A DNA stretch of 64,000 nt from Buddleja alternifolia (lineage: Eukaryota > Streptophyta > Magnoliopsida > Lamiales > Scrophulariaceae), in contig CM033395.1 of the NCBI GenBank assembly GCA_019426215.1, positions 14,622,569 through 14,686,568 of the forward strand, written 5' to 3'. A program made the translations under genes and the position numbers. The notes under the pieces were generated by a model that was not told where the DNA came from, did no database searches, and saw only the letters and a list, made by a program, of their open reading frames with translations. Shown piece by piece: positions 41,708 through 53,347 of the stretch. Numbering within the stretch: the stretch's first letter is position 1; every line of letters starts with the position of its first letter.

Positions 41708-43569
41708 GTATGAATTATCAATTTTATGATTGCTTCATTTGATTACATATTGTGTTGAATAATATTAAATGTGATTTGATATTTAGTTATGCAACAATGA
41801 TGTAATCAAGTTAAATGAATTTGAGCATGCGATACATGTGATTTAATATTTAGTTATATTTTATCTTGATAAAGAATATATAATTGTGCATGCTTAAGAT
41901 TATGAAGTAATTATTTAGTAATTTTCTTTCGGCTTATGAAAAATGCAATAAGGCTGACTTTTCGCTATATTTGATATTCTTTAGTATAAAGCCTGATCAC
42001 AATGAATAAAGAAATGCATCATTTAAATAGTTGATTTAAATGATTTGCATGTTCTTTTTTTGTGATAGTGACATTTATTTTAAAAAGTCAATTTTGTGTT
42101 TCGAATAATTATTGCATTATGTAGAGTTGTAGCCTAAAATTTTCATTGTAAAAATGAAATAATTGTTGAGGATAAACCACCATTGTTTTTATTTAGCGAA
42201 ATGAAATTGAGTCTAATTTTAAGAAATTAAAATAGACAATGTGGAACGTCATCACTTTGAACATGTAAGGTTGCTAATGAGAACGTTCTGAATGTTTCAT
42301 ATTATGAAACGTAATTTTGAAGAAAGGAAATCAAGCCGACTTATTGTACAAAGTACACAACCTAGTCAAGAATAAAGGATGTTAATTGTCAGAGTAAGAT
42401 CGAGGAAGTCGGTCAAATGTCTGAAATTAACCTTAAGGCTATAGAAAATTGGGTAAAACCAAATTATAGTTGGTGTACTAACAATAGTCTGCCGAACCAC
42501 TGACAGTGGTTAATCATAGATAATCCAAACCATGTAATTGGTAGGTGACCGTCGGTGACAAACCGAACCATATAAATGGTGCGTGTTCGTTAAAGACAAT
42601 CTAAACCACACAAATGGTGGGTTATCATTAAGACAAACTGAACCAAGCAAATGGTGAGTGATCAAATCACTAAAATCATGCTAGAAAAATGGTGGGTGGT
42701 CGAACCTCACACTCATGACCGTAGTATCTGACGTCAACTTGGTATAGAACTTGGTTAATGGTGGGTCGACACCAGTGCTACACTAGGTCACTAAGTCGCA
42801 TGCAAAATGGTCATCTCGACACATACATCGAAGACACAAAATCATTAAGCAGTTGATCTTCAGTGGCATTGTCTCTATTGATTGAGAAAAAAATCAAATG
42901 AGAATGTATGGATCCAAATGTATGCTTAAAAGATCAAATAAACTGCGTATCTAGAGGAATGGGCTTAAAGACTACACGTTAAGAATGGACATAGTGGAAC
43001 CCAACCTTGTTGATTGGAGATCCCAAGATCTTGGTTCAATGGGACAACGAAGCTATGAAAGTTCAATAATGCACTTAGGGAGTTTTATACTCTTGCCCAT
43101 TCCTAGGATAAACAAGTGTAACCTACAGAGGGTTGCAAAAAGGTTAAGTTGTAACTTTTAATGCTTCCTATACTATCTAAGTGGGAGACATAACAAAGTG
43201 GGGTATGGTAGGATACTTTTTATTGGAGGTCAACTATGTAAGTGTAAAGTGTAGGCTGATTCAAATAAAAACACTTATGAATCAAAGATGTGTTCCATGG
43301 CCGAAATGGACTCAACCGAGACAAAAACTAATAGAGAAGTTATTGTGTGAGTATCGCTGTCTTGGTTTACACAAAACGTTGACCAATTCAAGACATCACG
43401 TTCATTGGAGTACAATTAAATTTGATGGTATTTCGCTATGGAAGGTTCAAATCCATAAGCTACCTATCTTGATGCAATATCTTTTCGCTCAAACTCTCTC
43501 AGTGTCTGCATAGTTTGCATTAGTGTCTACATAGTCTGTATTTGCATTAATTTCATTCACGGTGGGTAT
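41708..43569 (+). other. Right interior of LARD-like element
   Basis: No recognised gene. A 110-codon ORF at 43181-43513 (MGDITKWGMVGYFLLEVN) has no family feature I can name. Short hairpins of the form AACCAYNNAAATGGT recur near 42524-42720. The stretch near 43005-43120 (GGAGATCCCAAGATCTTGG, AACAAGTGTAACCTACAG) resembles conserved non-coding parts of plant LARD/Tork-type elements from memory. It ends in a weak purine stretch before the right LTR. Confidence 0.5.
42524..42720 (+). repeat. Short hairpin repeat, about 4-5 units of 45-50 bp
   Basis: Units read AACCATGTAATTGGT, AACCATATAAATGGT, AACCACACAAATGGT and AACCAAGCAAATGGT, each followed by G-rich GTGNGTG-like sequence and separated by GACAAACTGAACC-type linkers. 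Each is a 5-pair stem with a 4-6 nt loop. Confidence 0.65.
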
Positions 43570-45206
43570 CGTTGGAAATCTTGATTGAGTAAATTATCTC
43601 TAGTGTGATTTATTAGAGATTTAAGTGAATTTCGTTTATCAAAAATGTCTTTGGCTGAAATTAATCTACACTTCGAGTAGATAAATTTAGAGTATTTCAT
43701 TAGTCAAATCCGATTTCGGGTGAATAAGAAATTAATTAACAAAGTTCATCACTTAAAACTGATTTCTAATTGGAATCAATGACTCGATATGAACGTACAC
43801 GATTAAATTCATACGATCGACGGTCGCAATTGAATAGAAAATGGCTAATTTAGTTTGAGGACTAAAATGTTCAAATAAAAAAAATTAAGGGACCTATTTG
43901 AAATGACCTAATTGATCATGATTCAAAGTTTTGGGGTCAATTTGAAAGTTTGGGTCACTCAAGAGCTGAATTGCACAGGTGGCAAGTGCAACAGCCCACA
44001 CCAGATCACCTCCCATGTTGACATCGCGTTGACTGGCTGTCAACGGGTGCATGGTGGTGCACCTTCCCACACCTGATCGCCGCTCTGCCTGGGGGCTATT
44101 CGCAAAAGCTCGGATTTATGGGGGCAATTTGCCCAATCCGAAAAGGTGTTTCAAGGGGCTTTTAGTCCAAAGTTCAAACTTTTGGGCCCTTCTGCAGATG
44201 TCCAAAAAGTTGCTTCTTTTGACCCAAAACCTTTCATTCTCTTCTCCCTTCTTCTCCTAAATACTATTTTGTGCACTAGCTTAGAGTGCAGTTTTGGCCT
44301 ACACAATTTAACAAATGGGTCAATTGGTTGAGATTCGCCTTCAAAAATTGGAAATATAGGCAAAGCATCATCACTGCAGGGGTTGCTGGGTTGATCAACA
44401 AGGTATGGGAGGAGAGGAACAAAAGAATTTTTTTTCAAGAAGCAATGAGTAATGCAGCAGTGTTCCAGATTTTGAAAGTGGGGCTCAAACTGAAGTTTGC
44501 TGAAGCTAAAAAGAGGATCATGATGCCTAAGAACGTTGCCTATTTAAAGTCTATTATGGAGTAGTTGTGCATGTTAAAGTTTACCCTTTATTTGTTTTTA
44601 GCGTGTTGATGTATCGTACTATTGATGGGCACTTAGGAAAGATGCAATAGGTATCTCCCTATTGTGCGTTGTATGGGGGATTTGAGTTTGTGGGTATAAA
44701 GTAATTACTTTCACCTAAATATATATATATACACACTATTTTGAGTATTTTTGAAGATTCTTTTATTTCTTAAAATATTAATTTTAATGTTTTAAGAATA
44801 ATGTTGAATATTAAATGTTAAATTGAGCATTTAAAATATTCATGGTGTTCTTAAATATTATTTTAAGAACTACTAAGTACTAATTTGAGTACTTTGGATA
44901 TTCTTAAATATTATGTTAAAATTGTAAGAATGGTTTTGCATATTAAATACGTAAATGTACATTTAATTCATTTGTGTCCATCGAGAGAGTTTGGAACAAC
45001 TATTTTGTTCACTAGACTCGGGAATTTGTAGTGGTACTATTGCCGAGATGTCGTCGTTGTATCTTGGGAGACAATTGTCATATACTGTAACCACCAAGCG
45101 CGGGGAAATATTACTTTAAGGAGAGAGAATCTAGACTCATGCCTCGACGTTTCATTTTATATCTTCATAAACACCACCCGTTATCGTACTAGAATTTTTC
45201 CCAACA
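43570..45206 (+). repeat. Right LTR of LARD-like element, with LINE insertion
   Basis: Begins CGTTGGAAATCTTG (first T changed to C) and ends TTCCCAACA next to TAATT. Interrupted by a LINE at 44272-44734. Lacks about 45 bp, including the TATA box, compared with the left LTR. Confidence 0.8.
44272..44734 (+). mobile_element. 5'-truncated LINE inserted in right LTR
   Basis: Flanked by a 9-bp duplication ACTATTTTG (44263-44271 and 44735-44743); the left LTR keeps the empty site. An ORF at 44286-44564 ends with a LINE ORF2 C-terminus: WKYRQSIITAGVAGLINKVW, EERNKRIFF, and a short basic tail. The element ends in a non-coding 3' region and an (AT)n tail. Short length and duplication are the hallmarks of target-primed reverse transcription. 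Confidence 0.85.
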
Positions 45207-45211
45207 TAATT

Positions 45212-45690
45212 CGCGACATTCAGGGTAGATACCTTGCAGGACATGTAATATCGGTGTGCAAACAAATAATAAGGTAGAGATTTGGGCATTACGGGAAGGA
45301 TTGAAATTATGCAAAGATTTAATGTACACAAGTGTTATAGTTTAAACTTGATTCCAACTTTGCTCTTACTTGTCTTGACAGAACGACCCAAGGCCAAGCG
45401 AACCAGTTTTTATGCAAAGATATATGTAGGATCTCGACATATATTGAGAGAACATCCTTTAGATCGTGTTATCGGGAAGTGAATGGTGCAGCTAAATATT
45501 TAGCTAAGACAAACGTTTCTTTAGATAATGTTATGATGTTTATCTCCCCTCCACCCCCTTTTCTTTGTCATTACCTTCAGTTACTTCCTCTAGTTTCACT
45601 CATTCTTTTTTAGTTTGTAACAATGGGGACAATGTTGTTGGTTAACGTTTGAATGAAATTTATTTTGCTAAAAAATATAATAATAATTCA
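45212..45690 (+). pseudogene. LINE RNase H end and 3' region (continues 24608-25504)
   Basis: Begins RDIQGRYLAGHVISVC in frame with GGVI before the TAATT duplication. After shifts it reads EIWALREGLKLCKDL (catalytic Glu helix), CYREVNGAAKYLAKTNVSLD and DNVMMFISPPPPF, the normal end of plant-LINE RNase H. A T-rich 3' region and an A-rich tail (TAAAAAATATAATAATAA, near 45668-45690) follow, marking the LINE 3' end. Confidence 0.8.
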
Positions 45691-45994
45691 CCACTTCTTA
45701 GACCCCAAAAATTTCCATCACTCCTCGTTCCATCAATTTGCTTAGCCTGCACAGTCCCATCTTGCGGCGCCTAGACCATCCCAACTAGATATTGTTGCTC
45801 TTAGCCATCTCTTTTAAAACTCCCCGCCTTCAACCATCTACACTAATGCCTTTAGACTCGAAGTCTTCACCCTAGCCCCCTTGCTTTTTCCACCTCATCG
45901 TCGAACACAATATGCACCCCTACCTTACAGCTCCATCCAGACCAAAATTGAACTAGTTGCCTTAGATCACCTCATCATCCAAATGAAATGTTAG
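45691..45994. other. C-rich stretch, nothing recognised
   Basis: About 300 bp, unusually rich in C on the plus strand (many CCC and CACC words), without an ORF or repeat I recognise. It probably is older flank of the LINE. Confidence 0.3.
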
Positions 45995-46113
45995 TGTTAG
46001 GTGCCCCACAAGCCAATTGACTGTCAAATATTGTACACTTTTAAAAAGTCTTATTTTATATAGTCAATAAAAATGCATTCTTTATCCTATAATGTTATAA
46101 TATATGATATAAT

Positions 46114-47689
46114 TGTTGGGAATTATACGAATAAAATGCAGCAGAAAGTAAATTTAATTCCCAAAGCCCCAATCATCTCTAATTCTCGTGTTTAATTGTG
46201 TATAGAAAGATTAACGTTCTTGCGTATGTTGATTTCTGAACGTGATCTTTTTCTCTAACTCCGAATTTTCCAACGTCTCTAATTCGTCACGCTGGAATCA
46301 AAAATGAAAACTCCTCCTTTCTTCCTTGTCAAAGACGGCTAGAGAGAGAGAGAGAGAGAGGTGGGAGACTTTTTCTTGGAGAGAAAGTTATGTAAGTTTC
46401 CTTGTGTTATTTTTTACCTTGTGATATATATTTATATCATTATGAAACAATAACCCTAGCATGCAAGAGCCCTATTTTGGGCGTCTATTTGGCTGCCCCT
46501 TAGTGGGCTCGGAAGCCTTTGGGCTTTCGTCTTGCTTGCTAATTAATTAATCGGATAATTTATTTATCCAATAAATAAATTGATAATCCAATTAACTCAA
46601 TTCCTAATTAATTTATAATTCAATTTCTCCAAGAAATTAATTAACTCATTAATTTAATTAATTAATTAATTAAATTATCCAATAATTAATTAATTAATTA
46701 CGGCATCCAATGCCGTGAATTTCTCTCAAGTCATTTTTCCATGTTTTTCCTTTTGCACTTCCTTTAAGCGCGACTCTTTAGGTTCGAGTAACACCTAGCC
46801 AGTCTCGTGGCTCACACCGTAACCCAATTGAGAACGAATGAATAGGATCATTTTCAAACCTTTACGCCGTGGATACCATACGTGTATAAACCTTTATTCT
46901 TATATCCCAGTCAAGTAAGAGTCATGGTTTAAAGTCAAACTCATATAACTTGACCATATGCCTAAGCTCATAATAAGTCGAGGTATTTAAATGCTTTGGC
47001 CAAAGACTTTCATCCTCACTTATTCATGATCGCATGGGATATTTTACTCATTCACTTATGCGAGAATAAATTTCATATTGCAATTCAGTTAACAATGCTA
47101 CTTGCCCATCAAGTCGCACTTCGAGGTCGATTCCACCAACAGGTGATTTGAATCTAACTACTCTAATGACAGACTTGATGTCACAAGTACATCTTCAACT
47201 CGATTTCTCAGGTCAGAGGTTCACACATACCTATCACTACTTATCAGTTTCATCATTGACTGTTAATGAGTGAATACCCATGTGATGAACTGATGCGAGC
47301 CGTGTTCGAACATATCAGTCCAACTGACACGTCTATGATATAAGTTCCCACTACCATTTCCATAGTGTACGACTGACACTTTCTCTGTCGAAATTTACAT
47401 CGTACAAGTCTTTATTCACTATTGATGCCCAATCAATATTTCTTAGACTTGCGAACCCTTTTAGATGTCAAGGGTCAAACCATTCTAGTGCCTTTCCTCC
47501 TATCCCATAGGAGGTAGAAGGTTCGACTTGTCATCAAGGACTTTACGTTGTTTATTCACACCTTATAAATGCCTATAAGAAAACAACAATCAATTGCCTT
47601 ATATTAATAGAAAAACCATAGTTTAGTTACAATGTTTATGCCCTATAAATCTATCCTCTTTATGGCATTCGAGGGCATATACTCTAACA
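46114..47689 (-). mobile_element. Copia-type solo LTR, 1.58 kb
   Basis: On the minus strand it starts TGTTAGAGTATATGCCC and ends TTCCCAACA, with duplication ATAAT at 46109-46113 and 47690-47694. It contains (AG)10 at 46341-46360, AATTAATT repeats near 46645-46700, and the shared block CGAACCTAAAGAGTCGCGCT at 46767-46786. It has the same block order as the other copia LTRs here. Confidence 0.85.
46341..46360. repeat. (AG)10 microsatellite
   Basis: Ten AG units in the R-U5 part of the minus-strand solo LTR. Confidence 0.95.
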
Positions 47690-49440
47690 ATAATTTCTTG
47701 TATCACACAGAGTTATGAGACATGGTCGCGCATCAGGTATAACAATTGTAGAGTGTGTCTCGAGGGTTGTGATTCTCAAGTATTATTCCAAGTTATAGAA
47801 AATCAAGATTGGAATATCGATGACCCGACAAGACTTATTTGTATGTAGCCTTCCATTTTATGGATTAACTCGTTCCCATGAGTTTTGGTCTTATACGGTT
47901 ATACTAGTGCACATATGAGGGTCTATATGAGGATATGACTGAATTGAACTACCTTGCTAGGATTTTATATAGGTTTTAGTGTCAATTATGAAAAGTCATG
48001 GTTATGTACGTGTAAAATTGATTCTCATCACTTGAGAAATTAAGGTTGTGTAAGTGCATGACTACGTCACTTTAACTTATCTCATGTATCTAGGAGAATC
48101 ACAAAATGTATTTTCGGTGTAGTCTGGTTGTGTGACATGGTAGGTGAATCCAAGATGGAATCCGTTACTGATCCGCGTACCAGTGAATCTCCTATGTTGA
48201 CTAAGAGTTTTAATTGACGAAGAAGTTTATGGCCTATCGAGTCAATGAAAAGGTGTGTAATCATCGCTCAGTTGACAAAAGTTTATTGACTCAGGCCATG
48301 GTCATATGATCAAAATCAATAAGATTTCGTCTATTAACCAAACCCTTGACTCGATTGGGAGGTTGATGGAAGGATTTTCCTTATGCAAATATTGTGATTG
48401 ATAAGGTCTACTTGAAATCATTTATGTCTACGGATCGTGTCGACTTTGTTAGACATTGAACACAATCCGTGGGAATCATGAATTTTGTATTGTTGAGACA
48501 CTTGAAGGTGATCTCATAGTAGCTCATTTTTTATTTTATTTTTGTTTACAATGTCATATTAGCTCATGAATGAACCTAAAAGGTCACTCACAATACTTGG
48601 TCAAATGTCCGGGTTCTATGAACTAGTTAACCTTTTGGAGAGGTTAAGAGGAATTAACTAATTGAGTTTGGTCCAATTAATTATTTTATTAACTTATGGG
48701 ATTCATTAATTAATGGGCTGGCCCCCAAGGATTTATTGATAAAAAGTCCCAAACTAATAAATTAAGAAATACTGTTTGAGTTGAAGTAAAATTGCATAAG
48801 GCAATTATAAACAAACTAGGAAAGAGGAACCAAAGTTTGATTAAAGTAATCCAATTTAAGAATGACTTGGAATCAGACTCTCCCTAGTATCGGAGAGGGG
48901 TTTGATCACCTCCCTGTAAATAGGGGTGGGGCGGTTACTAAGTAATTCAAGGAAGTTAGAAAAATCGCCCCATCTTCTCTCTCTGTCTCTCTCTCTATCT
49001 TTTTACGAGGGGAAAATGGTTATTTCATTACATTCAATAAAAAGTTTACAACGTTAAAAATAATATAAAGACTGTCTCTAACAATGTAGTAACATCAATT
49101 GAAGTACCGAATATCAAGTTTTTTCAAGATAAAAATCTTAAGAACTAACAAACGAGTACAAGAAAACTCTTGTGCAATAAAACCATCTTATTCCTCTTGC
49201 TTCAATCTAATTTTTTGTGTTATTCCAATTACACGACTTAGGTACTCTAAATCTTCCACGTGCTTTCATATAAGCCTACGAGCGGTAAAACATCTACTAG
49301 CACGAAGGTTTTTCGGTGGACATATCTAATGTGTGGATACACTTAGATGTGCAATGATTGGACCACTAAGTGGATCTCGAAGTCTAATCGGAAGAGCCAT
49401 TCACAATGAGTGATAAACGATTAGATTCAATTAAATTATT

Positions 49441-51590
49441 ATATTTATTTGAATTCATTTTTTTAAAACTTACGCACCTCAGCAAAAATGTACCTTTAGT
49501 TCACTGAACATATACCTATTGCACTAAAGGAACTATTTCTTTTTGTATACATGAAAAATCATGTTTAAACGCTTTACTTTGACTAAACTCCTTCTTTCTC
49601 ACAAGATGGCACAATACCGCCTCTCTCATTTATCACCACATGTCTGCAAAATAAAAAGTCGGCAATGAAGGGTGCGAACCAATGACATGAAGGGACACAA
49701 TACGTAAGGATTAAGGGACATCATTGTAAACAAACATATAAGTCTCACTTCTATAAAATTTGTATTTTCCTGATAGTTTTACCACCACAAGAAAATAAAA
49801 AATAAAATTCTATTTTTTTCCATCATACCTCCATAACTGTAGGCTATAACTTCGAATATTTTGCTTGATCTAGATTTCTTATGGTTTGTAGGTAGGGTCT
49901 CAGATTTAGTTTTTTTAATTATAAATTTTTCTCAAAGTTTTGTAATTCAAATCAGGGTTTCCATGTTAACAAGAGCAATTGTTCATTGTATGTGATTATG
50001 GGTTAGGTCTTCATTCTTACATATCTGAACCAATGCAGTAACTGCGACGCATGCGAAATAGTTTGTCTGACCATATGTAATGTTCACTGTGTGCATGTGA
50101 AGTAGTTTTTCAGACAACATGTAATATTCATTGTGCACAAGTGAAGTAGTTATAAATTGTTTGTTCTGTTGATCGATAGGTGAAAAATGGCGCTTATTCC
50201 TCCTCAGTTAGGTTTTTGGACCGAGAGAAACAAACCAAGGCTTTTGGACATACTATGACAATTGGACTTATCAGTGGTGTCGAAGGAAGTAGATCCCGAG
50301 GTTCATGGTTTGGAGAGGGCTTGTCACATGGACGAGCAAAGGAATTTCTAAAAACGCGTATTGACCAAGATAAACTAGCTATGGTGCAACCCTAAGTTCA
50401 TAGATGACCAAAGCCAGAAAAGGTTTGACATGATACATGTTTACTATTAGAGTTTGGTGCTCTTCTTGATGAAATCGAAGCGAAGTGGGATGAGGAACCA
50501 AAATTATAAAATATAAATGCTTCCTTAGAATTCTCAAAGAAATATCTCTAGGTATCTTTTATGATCATTTTATAATAATTTCATATCATTTTATTGATAT
50601 GTATTTCTTCCTGTTCTATGCAGGGTAACTATGATGCCTCGATGTATCAGTTTGAAGGGGAAAGACATTCAAAAAAGATAAAAGTAGTTATTTCAAGAAA
50701 GTTTTATCCCTGAGCCAGATGTATGGCATCCACAATCTCTACCCCTACTAAAATCGATAAGTCATAGGAGGCTCAAGTTCCTGCTTCGAATGAAGAGGAG
50801 GAGGATCCAGACTACGCTATGGTGGTTGAGATCTCTAGTTCAGATTGTGAGGATACAAATGTTGATGTTGGTGTTGGTCATTCTTATTAAGCTTGTGCTA
50901 CTAACCAGTAGATAATTATTGGATAATTTTGAGTGTTTTTTCTTTATGGGTTGAGCTAATGTTATTAAAGGTTGTGCTTGGTGCATGATGTTTATATATT
51001 CTTAATACAATTTCTTCACCCAAGGCTTGTTAGTCTAGTACTAGTAGTATCACTTTCACTGACATGTGGGAGGTCTTGGGTTCAAATCTAGATTGTCACA
51101 ATGTGACTTTTCTTGCCTTATTTGGAGGCTTATAGGGTCTATATTGGCCATGATTAAAAAACTATCAGCCCAAATTTGTCGGATCAGAGTATCCCTCTTC
51201 GTCTACAATTTTAGTACAATTTCTTCAAATCTCATGCCAATCAAATGCACTTATGCATTTCATGCAACATCTAGTTGGTCTCTAAGTAAAATGAGTCCCA
51301 ATATTTATTACAAGTTAATAACTAGAATGTTTCAATATCATACAAATGAAATGAAGCAGTTAATAATACACAAGTAGTGCAAATTATAATAAACATAAAG
51401 TTTTCAAATTTGTAGGTCCATTGGGCACAAACAAGCTTAGCAACTATATTGAGTTTGTACACGACACCGCTTTGCTATTTGAAGGTTTATTTGCAAGAAA
51501 CCTCTTTCTACATATAAAGAGTTAAAAAAGGAGAAAGATCTATAAAAGTAATGACAAAAGGTAATAAAAGGCATAAACCAAAATATTACA
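49441..51590. other. Unassigned region with possible coding remnants
   Basis: The least repeat-like part of the window. Near 50040-50150 two copies of a word family (ATGTAATGTTCACTGTG, ATGTAATATTCATTGTG, with GTGAAGTAG) recall the minisatellite further right. 50166-50395 is an ORF (KNGAYSSSVRFLDREKQTKA) preceded by a GATCGATAG acceptor-like site. 50630-50890 reads GNYDASMYQFEGERHSKK and, after stops, an acidic run EEEEDPDYAMVVEISSSDCE. I do not recognise the protein. Codon stops in between argue against a working gene; a captured or decayed transposon gene is possible. Confidence 0.35.
51020..51110 (+). repeat. Possible tRNA-derived SINE head (A-box and B-box like)
   Basis: TTAGTCTAGTACTAGTAG at about 51027 resembles a pol III A box, and GGGTTCAAATC at 51072-51082 is a near-perfect B box about 45 bp on. 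No clear 3' tail or target duplication was found, so this is only a candidate. Confidence 0.3.
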
Positions 51591-53347
51591 CCATCGTAAT
51601 GTTGTACTAATAGTTCACGTTTGAAGTATTGTCTATGACTATGTGACGTACATCCTAATGTTGAAAGACAATACAGGAAATATATACATGAAGTATTTTC
51701 TGTGGCTACGTGTATTACTAATTGACACGAATATTCTCTAGTAACTATACTAGGTCGTGCGCGTAATAAAGTGGATAGTGAGCCCGAGTGTGCTTCGTCT
51801 CCACATGGACAATTAGATTCAATTCTTGCAATTGCTATATTACCTAACTTTAAGTTAAATCAAATATAATGAGGGATGTGTTGGATTATCAAGCAAGGCT
51901 AATGGAAATAATAATATGAAGGAGTTAAGAGATCAAGTGATAAGGATGATTAGGCTATGATCTAACTATGTTCTATCTTGTGTTCATTAATTCTAAGTTA
52001 CCTGGATTATTAGAACATTCTTATTATGGCGAAATGTCTTAAGGTATCCATTACTCAATCTCTTGAAATTATGGGCCTATCTTAGCTTATAGCGAATATA
52101 AAATTAACTAATATGCATTAACGTCCTAAGAAATACCTTGCTTATAAAGATCCTACTTTCCAATCGGACTTCCTTAGCACATGAAGCCACACAATGTAAT
52201 CAAATCTATCTCTAGTCAACTCTTACGTTATGATGTTTGATATTCGATCTACCTTCATCTATCTCCTCTAGGTTCAAGACAAAGCACTAAATCAAACACT
52301 TGGTGATCAAGCAAATGCAAACATTAGGAGCAATATCAAACATGTAATAAAGAACACAATTAATCCGATAGACTAGGAATGAATAAATACAAAACATCAC
52401 AAAGTCTTCACGTAACCTAATCAAAAGTGTCTTAGCACATAATTGTAACAAAGAGAAACTCAAAATATCTAAAAGACATAGTTATGCACTAATCTGAAAG
52501 GGGGGAATAAAGACCCCCCCCCCCCCTCACAAGAGGTGTATCCAAGATTTGATGATGAAAATTGCCTCTTCTAGCTTCCCTGGGACTAAAAAAGTCAGTC
52601 AAGAAGTCTAAAAATGGTGAATTGCAAATTTCGGGTACGAAACACCAAACCGCGGCCTAACACGTGGCAGACCGTGGTTGGATCAAAACATCGCAAGACC
52701 GCAGACCTATGTGTTGATTTCTTGAGCTGTTGTCTTCTCATATCTTTGTCAGGCCTTTTCACTCATATATTGATCTCTTCAAATTAAATCTCTGCACACA
52801 TGTAAAAGACAACTAATCAAAGTAAAACTGGATTAACATCACTAAACATAGTAAAAAAAAACCTAAATAAGGGGATAAAATATCGTAAAATATGAACTTA
52901 TCACTAATTACAAGCCATAAGTGATGTATATTTAGTACATAGTGGATGTAACAATAAACTACATGTGAAGTATTTTTAATGCATATAATAGAAATATTGT
53001 CAATTCATAAATGTAATATTATATGTTCCTAGATGAGGTATGCACACCTGAAGTATTCATAAGGCATATGAAATAATATAGAGTAGACGTATGCTCAATT
53101 CATAAATATACTATTGTATGTCCTTGCATGAGGTACTTATTTTGCACACCTGAAGCATTCATAAGCCATATGTGAATTATGTTTAGTGCAAAGTTGAAGT
53201 ATTTTCAGTTTATATATGCGGTATTGTATGTCCCCGTATGAGGTACTTATTTTGTGCGCCTGAATGATTGATAAGCCATACGTGGAGTACATTTAGTGCG
53301 GAGTAGAAGTATTTACAGCTTGTACATGCATTATGGTATGTCCTTAC
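51591..53347. repeat. Degenerate minisatellite, units of about 100-115 bp, split by a solo LTR
   Basis: Repeated words include GAAGTATTTTCAG, CATAAGCCATATGTG, TTTAGTGC, ATTGTATGTCC and GAGGTACTTATTTTG. Clear units start near 53045, 53150 and 53260. The array is interrupted at 51723-52903. Its last 380 bp are duplicated at 58585-58970. Confidence 0.75.
51723..52903 (-). mobile_element. Athila-type solo LTR, 1181 bp
   Basis: On the minus strand it starts TGATAAGTTCATATTT and ends GTGTCA, with duplication CTAAT (51718-51722 and 52904-52908). It is a diverged relative of the LTR at 1683-10079: both end with a CTAGTATA...CTAG...CGTGTCA order and share the ATTAGCCTTG region where the copia element entered the other copy. 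It contains a run of 13 C at 52514-52526. Confidence 0.85.

Larger units (their letters stand above)
25510..45206 (+). mobile_element. Large LTR element (possibly LARD) inserted in a LINE RNase H, full of nested insertions
   Basis: The outer ends are TGTTGAAAATC at 25510 and TTCCCAACA at 45206, with duplication TAATT at 25505-25509 and 45207-45211. The LINE reading frame is restored when the whole 19.7 kb is removed, so the outer ends belong to one insertion. LTRs are 25510-30351 and 43570-45206, each about 1.2 kb after subtracting insertions. The interior outside the nested copia element is only about 2.9 kb, with no recognisable gag or pol, which fits a non-autonomous large retrotransposon derivative. 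No clear primer site was found after the left LTR, which is a weakness of the call. Confidence 0.75.
45995..49440 (+). mobile_element. Probable decayed LTR, interrupted by a solo LTR; ends uncertain
   Basis: TGTTAGGTGCCCCACAAGCC at 45995 has the look of a plant LTR start, and 47695 onward (TCTTGTATCACACAGAG, GAGACATGGTCGCGCATCA) continues it across the inserted LTR. CCTGTAAATAGGGG at 48909-48922 is a possible TATA region, with CT-rich leader near 48975-49000. No second LTR, primer site or coding domain is visible and the 3' boundary is a guess. Confidence 0.45.

Noticed and set aside
41700..41720. Target duplication for the old copia element
   Set aside because: Left flank TATAA and right flank GTATG do not match; either the flank changed or the end is miscalled.
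51020..51110. Intact tRNA gene
   Set aside because: Only box-like words are present; no cloverleaf could be drawn with acceptor and anticodon stems.
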